The notes below the pieces were generated by a model, which saw only the letters and a list, made by a program, of their open reading frames with translations, was not told where the DNA came from and ran no database searches. Below, piece after piece: positions 55,200-62,364 of a stretch of DNA of 64,000 nucleotides (position 1 is its first letter; each line of letters begins with the position of its first letter). The stretch covers positions 310,001 to 374,000 of the forward strand of contig NZ_JACEIC010000001.1 in the NCBI RefSeq assembly GCF_013778305.1. The letters run 5' to 3'. Both the position numbers and the translations under genes were made by a program. Source of the stretch: Nocardioides agri. GTDB lineage: Bacteria > Actinomycetota > Actinomycetes > Propionibacteriales > Nocardioidaceae.

Positions 55200-57353
55200 G
55201 TGTCCCGCATCCTGCACCGCCTCGGGTACGCCACCGCCGCCCACCCCTGGCGCACGATCTGCGCCTGGATCGCGCTCGTCGTCATCGCGTTCGGCCTCGC
55301 CGGCGCGTTCGGCGGCACCACGCGCGACGACTACGACGTCCCCGACGCCCGCGCCCAGGTCGGTGTCGACCAGCTGCGCGCCCACGTCCCCGACGGGGGC
55401 GGCGCCACCGCCCAGGTCGTCGTCCACGACCGCGAGGGCGACCCGCTGGCCGGTGCCGACCTGGACGCGCTGGTCGAGCGGCTCGCCGCCCTCGACCACG
55501 TCTCCGTCGTCAGCCCGCCGCGGCTCTCCGCGGACGGCGACACCGCCCTGGTGAGCCTGGCCTACGACGCTCCGGTCACCGAGCCCGACCTCGTCGGCGC
55601 CAAGGGCTACGACCCGCTCGAGCAGGCCATCGAGCCGCTCCGCGAGGCCGGCATCCAGGCCGAGCTCGGGGGCGAGCTCCCCGGCGGCGCCGAGTCGCAG
55701 ATGACGGGGACCGGCGAGCTGGCCGGCATCATCGCCGCGCTCGTCCTGCTCGTGGTCGCGTTCGGCTCGGTCGTCGCGGCGGGCCTGCCGCTCGCGATCG
55801 CGCTGACCGGGCTCGGCGTGGGCACCGCCGGCGTCACGCTGCTCGCCGCGACCATGGACGTCTCGACCGCCGCCCCGACCGTGGCGACGATGGTGGGCCT
55901 CGGCGTCGGCATCGACTACGCGCTGCTGCTCGTCAACCGGCACGTGGAGTTCCTCCGCCAGGGCCTGGACAAGCGGGAGGCCGCTGCCCGGGCGATGGCC
56001 ACGGCCGGCCGCTCGGTCGTCTTCGCCTCGCTCACCGTGCTCATCTCCCTCATGGGCCTCAAGCTCGGCGGCCTGGCCGTCTACGCGACGTTCGGCTACG
56101 CCACCGCGATCGCCGTCGTCTCCGTCCTCGCGGCGGCCCTGACGCTGGTGCCCGCCCTGTGCGGCCTCGCCGGTGGGCGGCTGCTGCCGCGCAAGGTGCG
56201 CAAGGGCGCGGCGGCACGCGTGGCCAAGACGCCGCTCACCGCCCGCTGGGCCCGCCGGGTGACCAGGCGCCCGGTCGCGTTCGGCCTGGCCGCGCTGGTG
56301 TTCCTGCTGTTCCTCGCCGCCCCGGTGCTCGGCATGCGCACCTGGCCGCAGGACGGCAGCAGCGCCAGCCCGGACACCTCCCAGCGCAAGGCCTACGACC
56401 TCATCGCGGACGAGTACGGCGCGGGTGCCAACGGCCCGTTCACGTTCGTCGTCGAGACCGGGACGGCCGACGCCGCCGCGGTGGCCGCCCAGGTCGCGGC
56501 GACCGACGGGGTCGAGGTCGTCGGCACCCCGTTCACGAGTCCCGACGGTGAGCTCGCGATCTTCGACATGGAGCCGACCTACGGCCCCTCCGACGAGCGC
56601 ACCTCGGAGCTGCTGTCGGACCTGCGGGCCGAGATGCCCGAGGGTGTCGAGATCACGGGGACCACGCCGATCTTCGCCGACATCTCGGGCATGCTCTCCG
56701 AGCGGCTCTGGCTGGTGGTCGGGTTCGTGGTGTCCGTGTCGGTGCTCCTGCTCGCGATGATGTTCCGCTCGGTCGTGGTGCCGATCAAGGCCGCCGCGAT
56801 GAACCTGCTGTCGATCGCGGCGTCGTACGGCGTGCTGGTGGCGATCTTCCAGTGGGGCTGGGGCGGGAGCGTGCTCGGGATCGACCACGCGGTCGCCGTC
56901 TCGAGCTGGATCCCGATCCTGAACTTCGCGATCCTCTTCGGCCTGTCGATGGACTACGAGGTGTTCCTGCTCTCCCGGATCCGTGAGGACTGGCTGCGCA
57001 CCGGCGACGCCACCGGCAGCGTGGAGCGCGGCCTGGCCGCCACCGGCCGCGTGATCTCCTCGGCCGCGGCGATCATGGTCGTGGTGTTCCTCGGCTTCTC
57101 GACCGAGGCCGACACGGTGGTCAAGCAGCTGGGCCTCGGCATGGCGATCGCGATCGTCCTCGACGCCACCGTGGTCCGGATGGTCCTGGTGCCGTCGACG
57201 ATGACCCTGCTCGGCCGGTGGAACTGGTGGATCCCGGCCTGGCTCGACCGGCTGCTGCCGGCGATCAGGGCCGAGGTCGACGAGACCGACGCGATCTGGG
57301 CCGAGCTCGACACCACCGACGCCCGGGCCGACGACGACAAGGTAGGTGTCTGA
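55200..57353 (+). CDS. MMPL-family (RND superfamily) transporter
   Basis: A 717-residue RND-type exporter with the MMPL plan: one N-terminal helix, a large outside loop, a block of helices including VGIDYALLLVNRHVEFLRQG near residue 240 (the proton-relay Asp-Tyr motif), a second loop, and a second block with FGLSMDYEVFLLSRIREDWL near residue 580. Relatives export lipids, siderophores or other hydrophobic products in actinobacteria. GTG 55200 is preceded by CTGGAG (55188-55193). The upstream SARP-like repeats imply regulated expression, and the hemerythrin gene begins three bases after its stop. Confidence 0.93.
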   Translation: MSRILHRLGYATAAHPWRTICAWIALVVIAFGLAGAFGGTTRDDYDVPDARAQVGVDQLRAHVPDGGGATAQVVVHDREGDPLAGADLDALVERLAALDHVSVVSPPRLSADGDTALVSLAYDAPVTEPDLVGAKGYDPLEQAIEPLREAGIQAELGGELPGGAESQMTGTGELAGIIAALVLLVVAFGSVVAAGLPLAIALTGLGVGTAGVTLLAATMDVSTAAPTVATMVGLGVGIDYALLLVNRHVEFLRQGLDKREAAARAMATAGRSVVFASLTVLISLMGLKLGGLAVYATFGYATAIAVVSVLAAALTLVPALCGLAGGRLLPRKVRKGAAARVAKTPLTARWARRVTRRPVAFGLAALVFLLFLAAPVLGMRTWPQDGSSASPDTSQRKAYDLIADEYGAGANGPFTFVVETGTADAAAVAAQVAATDGVEVVGTPFTSPDGELAIFDMEPTYGPSDERTSELLSDLRAEMPEGVEITGTTPIFADISGMLSERLWLVVGFVVSVSVLLLAMMFRSVVVPIKAAAMNLLSIAASYGVLVAIFQWGWGGSVLGIDHAVAVSSWIPILNFAILFGLSMDYEVFLLSRIREDWLRTGDATGSVERGLAATGRVISSAAAIMVVVFLGFSTEADTVVKQLGLGMAIAIVLDATVVRMVLVPSTMTLLGRWNWWIPAWLDRLLPAIRAEVDETDAIWAELDTTDARADDDKVGV

Positions 57354-57355
57354 CG

Positions 57356-58078
57356 ATGTCCACGACGAGCAGCACCTGGCCGCGGCAGCTCCGGCTGCCC
57401 GGCCAGGTCGCGGCCCCCGACGGGCCGATCGACATGAAGATGATGTACCTGATGCACCACGCCTTCCGGCGCGACCTGGACCTCTTCGTCGCCGCGGTGC
57501 GCGCCACCCCGGCCGACGAGCGGGAGACCTGGGCGCTGCTGGCGGACCGGTGGGACACCTTCGCCGAGGCGCTCCACGAGCACCACACGGTCGAGGACGC
57601 CGGCGTCTGGCCGGCGCTCGTCTCGCTCGGCACCGCGCAGGACGTCGCCACCCTGGAGGCGATGGAGTCCGAGCACGGCGAGATCGACCCCCTCCTCGAG
57701 GGTTGCGCCGCCGGCCTCCGCCGGCTCGCCGAGCACACCGACGAGGACGCCCGGGCCGCGCTCGCCGTCCGGGTGACGGCCGCCCGGGAGTCGCTGCGGC
57801 GCCACCTCGCCCACGAGGAGACCGACGCGATCGCGATCATCCAGCGGCTGCTGAGCGCTGAGGACTGGGCGGCCATCGAGGAGGAGCACGCCAACCCCAA
57901 GGGGACGCCGCTCGCCAAGGTGGCCCGGCTGGTCCCGTGGGTCGCGTACGGCGTGCCCCGCAGCGCCCTCGACCGCGTCTTCGACGAGCCGGGCGGGCGC
58001 GGCTTCAAGGTGATCTGGTGGTGCACCCGCGGCCGGTTCGCCCGCCAGCACGCCCGGACGTTCCGCTACGCCGCCTGA
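57356..58078 (+). CDS. Hemerythrin HHE-domain protein
   Basis: A 240-residue protein with a hemerythrin-like four-helix bundle in the first 170 residues. Expected di-iron ligands are MYLMHHAFRRDLDLF (His), ALHEHHTVEDAGVWPAL (His and Glu), MESEHGEIDPLL (His) and LRRHLAHEETDAIAII (His and Asp/Glu), i.e. H...HxxxE...H...HxxxD. The C-terminal tail (KVARLVPWVAYGVPRSALDR) resembles proteins with a membrane-proximal helix. Binding or sensing of oxygen, nitric oxide or peroxide is likely by family. Coupled to the MMPL gene; convergent with the SARP regulator gene with ten bases between stops. Confidence 0.9.
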   Translation: MSTTSSTWPRQLRLPGQVAAPDGPIDMKMMYLMHHAFRRDLDLFVAAVRATPADERETWALLADRWDTFAEALHEHHTVEDAGVWPALVSLGTAQDVATLEAMESEHGEIDPLLEGCAAGLRRLAEHTDEDARAALAVRVTAARESLRRHLAHEETDAIAIIQRLLSAEDWAAIEEEHANPKGTPLAKVARLVPWVAYGVPRSALDRVFDEPGGRGFKVIWWCTRGRFARQHARTFRYAA

Positions 58079-58088
58079 GAGCGGGCAG

Positions 58089-61000
58089 TCAGACGCCGAG
58101 CCGCTCCCGCTCGCGGACGCACCAGTCCCGGGCGAGCGGGACGGCCCAGGCCTCGCACTGGCTGACGGCCTGGTCGGCGTGCCGGGCGGTGAGGTCGTCC
58201 TGGCCGGCCGTGTGCGCGGCCATCGCGAGGAACATGTCGACCGGCCCGATGGCGCTGCCGGTGCCCGCGCAGGCGAACTGCCCGGTCAGGCCGACGAGGC
58301 GCTCGTACGCCGCCGCCGCGAGGTCAGGGTCGCTGAGGTGGCTGGCGGCCTCGGCGATCATGCTCCAGGCCATGGGGGAGTACCACGTGTCGACGCCCAG
58401 CGCCCGGTCGAGGTGCTCGCGGTGGCTCGACAGGTAGGCACGCGCGTCGTCCAGGCGACCGAGCCGGCACAGGATCACCAGCACGGGTGGCGCGGTGTTG
58501 ACCAGACCGTCGACCGGCATCGTCTCGAGCGCGGCCAGCACGTCGGCCTCGCCGCCCTGCCACAGCGCCTGCATCATCAGCGCACCGGCGATCGACTCCT
58601 GGGCTCCCGGGATCGTGACGACCTGGCCGATCTCGCCCATCTCGCCGATCCGCTTGGCGACGCCGTCGAAGTCACCGCGCAGCGCCAGCCACGACACCTC
58701 GATCGAGTCGAGCACGAGCTGGGCGTAGACGTGCCGGATGCGGTCGGCCTCCGCCCGGCCCTCGACCAGGCACTCGTCGAGGATGGCCACCTCGCCGAGC
58801 TCGCCTGCCGCCTCGGCGCGCAGCGCGAGGGCCGAGACCAGGCCGACGGCGTCGCCGCGCTCGCGGGCGATCTGCGCGGCCTCGGTCATCATGTCGAGGC
58901 GCTCGCGTGCGTTGGCCCCGCGCCAGATCGCGATCACGGCGCGGATGAGGATGTTGACGAGCAGGCCAGGGTCGCCCAGGCGGCGTGCCATCGCGACCGC
59001 CTCCTCGGCGAGCGCCTCGCGCTCCTGGGGGCTGGCACCGTAGTAGATCTCGCCCGCCAGCGACACCATCACCCGGCAGCGCCGGGCCTCGTCGTCGGCC
59101 GGCAGCCGGTCGAGCGCACTGCGCAGCGCGGCGACGATCACGTCGTCGACGCCACCGCCTCCGGGGGTCCAGAGGGCGCCGGTGCTCGTCATCGCGCCGG
59201 CCCGGATCAGCAGGTCGATGTCATCCGCGTCCTCGGCCACCTCGATCGCCTCGTGGGCGACCTCGCGCAGCTCCATCCAGCGGCCGGCGCGACGGAGCAC
59301 GTCGGCGAGGTCGTTGAGCACCCCGAACCGGTCCGCGGGGGTGGAGGCGGCGTCCTCGTCCTGGGCGTTGAGCGCGTGCTCGAGCATCTCGAGCGCCTCC
59401 ACGTAGGCGAACACCGCGGTCGCCGAGCGCGCCGCCGCCTGCGCGGCCGGCCACGCCTGCGCGACGTAGCGCGGTCCGGCGGAGAGCCAGTGCCGCGCGA
59501 CCTCGGTCTCGCGGTGCGCGCGACCGGTCAGCGCCTCGGCGGCGCGGGCGTGCACACGCGCGCGCCGGGACTGCGGCAGCCCGCTCAGCACGGTGTCGCG
59601 GACCAGCGCGTGGTTGAAGCGGAACCGGTCGATGCCGTCCTCGGCCACCAGCCCGGCCTCGATGGCGGGGTCGAGCAGGTCGAGCGCGGCGTCGTCGTCG
59701 ACCCGCGCCACCTCCGCGAGCGTCCCGAGGTCGAAGATCCGGCCCAGCACGCTGGCCGTCTGCAGCAGGTCCTGGGTGCCCTCGTCGAGGTGGGCGAGCC
59801 GGCGGGTCAGCACCTCGTGGACCGCTGCCGGCGGGCGACCCTCCGCGACCAGTGCCGCGAGGTCGCCGTCCTTGGCCAGACGCGCGTACTCGACGAGGAA
59901 GAACGGGTTGCCCTCGGTCCGCTGCCGCAGCGTGTCGGCGTCGGTGTCGCCGGGATCGGTCTCCGCCACCTGGGCGAAGACCTGGGCCGCGGCCTCGGCG
60001 GAGATGCCCCGCAGCTGGAGCCGCAGCGCGTGCTTGCGGGCGAGCGCCTCCGCGACCTCGGCGAGCGCGCCCGTCGGCACCGGGTGCTCCCGCCAGGTCG
60101 CCACGACCAGCAGCCGGACCGGGCTCTCCTGGGCGACCGCCTCCGTGAGCAGCCGGAGCACCCGCAGGCTCGAGGTGTCCGCCCAGTGCAGGTCGTCGAG
60201 CACGAGCAGCAGCGGACGCTTCTCGGCGGCGGCCAGCACGGTCTGGACGACGCTCTCCCACGCCCGGAACGCCGCGCCCTCGTCGTCGCCGTCGGCGGCG
60301 GAGGGGAGGGCGGACCCGAGCCGCTCGAGCACGGTGGCCCACGGCCACAGCGCCGGCGCGCCGTCGTCCTGCGAGCAGCGGCCCCACGCGATCGAGACAC
60401 CCAGGCTGTCGGCGTACTGCGCGAGCTCGATCGAGAGCCGGCTCTTGCCGATGCCGGGCTCGCCGGTGAGCGCGACGAACGCCGGGGACGACCCGGCGCC
60501 CGCGACCACCCGGTCGACGAGCGCGGTCAGCGCCGCCAGCTCCTCGTCCCGACCGGCGAGCGACCACGGCCACAGGGAGGGAAAGGGCAACGGCGCCTGG
60601 GCCTCTGCCTCGACCGTCGCCGCGGCGGGCGCCGGGACGGGCGCCGGGACGGGCGCCGGCGTCGCCGGGGCAGGCGCGGGCACGGCGGCGCTCGTCTCCT
60701 GGCGCAGCACGGCCGTCTGCACGGCGCGCAGCTCGGGGCCCGGCTCGAGCCCGAGCTCCTCGTCGAGGACGTCGCGGACCTCGCGGAGCACCGCGAGCGC
60801 GTCGGCCTGGCGCCCGGAGGCGGCCAGCGCGAGCGCGCGCAGGGCCCAGGCGCGTTCGCGCAGCGGATGGGCGCGGGTGAGCGCGTCGAGCTCGGCCGCG
60901 ACCGTGGCGTGCAGCCCGAGCAGGATGCCCACCGCCGCGCGGTCCTCGCTGGCCAGCACGCGCAGCTCCTCGAGCCGCGCCCGCTCGCCGGCGGCCGCGG

Positions 61001-61499
61001 CGACCTCGCCGAGCTCGGCGAAGGGCACCCCGCGCCACAGCGCGAGCGCCTGCTCCAGCGACGCGTAGAGCTCGTTCAGGCCGCCGGCGTCGGGGGAGCC
61101 GGACGGCAGGGGCCGTCCGTGGCACAGGGCATCGGCCACGGGCGCGACCAGGGCGTGCGCGGACGCGACCGCGGTCTCGAACGCGACCGTGTCGAGGTCG
61201 GAGTCCGAGACGCGGAGCGCGTAGCCCGGCTGCTCGGTGACCAGCAGCGTCCCGCCGCCGCGCGTCGTACGGCCCGGCTCGAGCGCCCGGCGCAGGCCGG
61301 CGACGTAGCCCTGCAGGGTCCCGGACACCCCGGGTGGTGGCGCGCCGTCCCAGACCAGGTCGGCGAGGGTGTCGACCGAGACCGCGCGGCCGCGGTGCAG
61401 CGCGAGCGCGGCCAGCAGGGCGCGCTGCTTGGGGCCGCCGAGGGTGACCGGGCCGGAGTCGTCGGCGGCCACCGTGGTGCCGAGGACGCCGATCCGCAT
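58089..61499 (-). CDS. AfsR/SARP-family transcriptional regulator with BTAD, ATPase and TPR-like domains
   Basis: A 1136-residue activator of the large SARP type. Residues 1-95 form an OmpR-like winged helix (LGGPKQRALLAALALHRGRA and the recognition part SVDTLADLVWDGAPPPGVSG-TLQGYVAGLRRAL). A BTAD domain follows (about 100-265), then a Pro/Ala linker (APVPAPVPAPAAATVEAEAQ), an NTPase with Walker A GEPGIGKSRL (346-355) and Walker B LLLVLDDLHWAD (430-441), and a helical TPR-like C-terminus. ATG 61499 is six bases after TAGCCT (minus 61511-61506), a leaderless promoter lying beside the 11-bp-phased repeats. It likely activates the neighbouring operon; the signal it senses is unknown. Confidence 0.93.
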   Translation of the reverse strand: MRIGVLGTTVAADDSGPVTLGGPKQRALLAALALHRGRAVSVDTLADLVWDGAPPPGVSGTLQGYVAGLRRALEPGRTTRGGGTLLVTEQPGYALRVSDSDLDTVAFETAVASAHALVAPVADALCHGRPLPSGSPDAGGLNELYASLEQALALWRGVPFAELGEVAAAAGERARLEELRVLASEDRAAVGILLGLHATVAAELDALTRAHPLRERAWALRALALAASGRQADALAVLREVRDVLDEELGLEPGPELRAVQTAVLRQETSAAVPAPAPATPAPVPAPVPAPAAATVEAEAQAPLPFPSLWPWSLAGRDEELAALTALVDRVVAGAGSSPAFVALTGEPGIGKSRLSIELAQYADSLGVSIAWGRCSQDDGAPALWPWATVLERLGSALPSAADGDDEGAAFRAWESVVQTVLAAAEKRPLLLVLDDLHWADTSSLRVLRLLTEAVAQESPVRLLVVATWREHPVPTGALAEVAEALARKHALRLQLRGISAEAAAQVFAQVAETDPGDTDADTLRQRTEGNPFFLVEYARLAKDGDLAALVAEGRPPAAVHEVLTRRLAHLDEGTQDLLQTASVLGRIFDLGTLAEVARVDDDAALDLLDPAIEAGLVAEDGIDRFRFNHALVRDTVLSGLPQSRRARVHARAAEALTGRAHRETEVARHWLSAGPRYVAQAWPAAQAAARSATAVFAYVEALEMLEHALNAQDEDAASTPADRFGVLNDLADVLRRAGRWMELREVAHEAIEVAEDADDIDLLIRAGAMTSTGALWTPGGGGVDDVIVAALRSALDRLPADDEARRCRVMVSLAGEIYYGASPQEREALAEEAVAMARRLGDPGLLVNILIRAVIAIWRGANARERLDMMTEAAQIARERGDAVGLVSALALRAEAAGELGEVAILDECLVEGRAEADRIRHVYAQLVLDSIEVSWLALRGDFDGVAKRIGEMGEIGQVVTIPGAQESIAGALMMQALWQGGEADVLAALETMPVDGLVNTAPPVLVILCRLGRLDDARAYLSSHREHLDRALGVDTWYSPMAWSMIAEAASHLSDPDLAAAAYERLVGLTGQFACAGTGSAIGPVDMFLAMAAHTAGQDDLTARHADQAVSQCEAWAVPLARDWCVRERERLGV

Positions 61500-61583
61500 G
61501 GCCGCAGGCTATCGGGGTGCCGGGACACGGTCAGGACATTCCGGCGATGTCACCAGGACAGGGGGCGCGGCACCGTCGTCGCC
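61500..61583. promoter_or_regulatory. Divergent promoter with 11-bp-phased GGACA repeats
   Basis: GGACA occurs at 61523-61527, 61534-61538 and 61556-61560, i.e. at offsets 0, 11 and 33, as if one of four phased copies had decayed. The extended units are CGGGACA, CAGGACA and CAGGACA. TAGCCT on the minus strand (61511-61506) is a -10 element for the SARP gene, and the repeats span its -35 position. The repeats differ in sequence from the MMPL-promoter heptamers. Autoregulation is inference. Confidence 0.55.
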
Positions 61584-62348
61584 ATGATGATCGACACCGA
61601 GACCACCGTCCCTCCGACCACCACCCCGCCCAGGCCGCTGCGGCGGATCGCCATCGGCGTCGCCGGCTCCCTGGCCGCGGCGCTGCCGACGGTCTGGACC
61701 GTCAGCATGATCCGGTTCCTGGCGACCGGGGAGCTCTCCGGGCACCGCTACCACCAGCTCACCGGGCAGGGCCTGCTCCTCACCACCCTCTGGCTGCTCG
61801 CCGTCGTGCCGCTGATCGGGGCCGCCTGGCGGGGCCGCCGCCCGTCGTCCGCCGCCGGGATCCTGCACCTCGCGTTCGTCGGCACGGGTGCCGGCTGCGC
61901 GGCCGCGGCCACCGGCGGCGGCGCCCCCGCCCTGATGGTCGTGGTCGCGGTCACCGGCGGTCTGCTCTGGCTCGCCCTGCCGCGCCGGCCGCTCCTCCGG
62001 CTGCCCGTGCGGGTGGACCCGGTGCTGATGCCGCTCGCCCTCGTCACCGGCGCGCTGTGCACGCCGTACGTCCTCGACCAGATCGACCTGCAGAACGCCG
62101 CGAGCGGCCACCACGCGCAGAACCCGCACTACTTCGACATGGCCTGGCTCGTCTGCACCCTCGTCGTGATCGCCGTCGCGGCAGCGGCCGTGCCCGCCGT
62201 ACGCCGCCTCGGTGTGCTCGCCGGCGCCGGGTTCGCCTGGACCGGCGCGATGGGCCTCCTGCTCGACGTGGACCGGACCTGGTCCGGGCTCGTCCTGGTC
62301 GCCGGAGCGGTCATCGCGCTCGTCTCCGCCCGGCCCGGCCGCGGCTGA
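61584..62348 (+). CDS. Multi-pass membrane protein, unknown family
   Basis: A 254-residue protein with about seven hydrophobic segments (from IAIGVAGSLAAALPTVWTVS to the end segment GLVLVAGAVIALVSA) and short loops; a conserved-looking outside loop reads DQIDLQNAASGHHAQNPHYF. I do not recognise the family. ATG 61584 or ATG 61587 (MMID...) could be the start. Upstream are the phased GGACA repeats shared with the SARP gene. It ends 16 bases before the sensor kinase gene, so it could be an accessory membrane partner of that kinase; this is inference. Confidence 0.7.
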   Translation: MMIDTETTVPPTTTPPRPLRRIAIGVAGSLAAALPTVWTVSMIRFLATGELSGHRYHQLTGQGLLLTTLWLLAVVPLIGAAWRGRRPSSAAGILHLAFVGTGAGCAAAATGGGAPALMVVVAVTGGLLWLALPRRPLLRLPVRVDPVLMPLALVTGALCTPYVLDQIDLQNAASGHHAQNPHYFDMAWLVCTLVVIAVAAAAVPAVRRLGVLAGAGFAWTGAMGLLLDVDRTWSGLVLVAGAVIALVSARPGRG

Positions 62349-62364
62349 TCTAGGATCACGCGCC

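Noticed and set aside
60600-60690. Imperfect GGGACGGGCGCC repeats inside the SARP gene
   Set aside because: They encode the Pro/Ala interdomain linker and need no regulatory explanation.
58179-61580. Open plus-strand frame of more than 1100 codons opposite the SARP gene
   Set aside because: Antisense shadow caused by high GC; its translation is Arg/Gly/Asp-rich without domains, while the minus strand encodes a complete SARP protein. Only the last 255 codons (from 61584) are a real gene.
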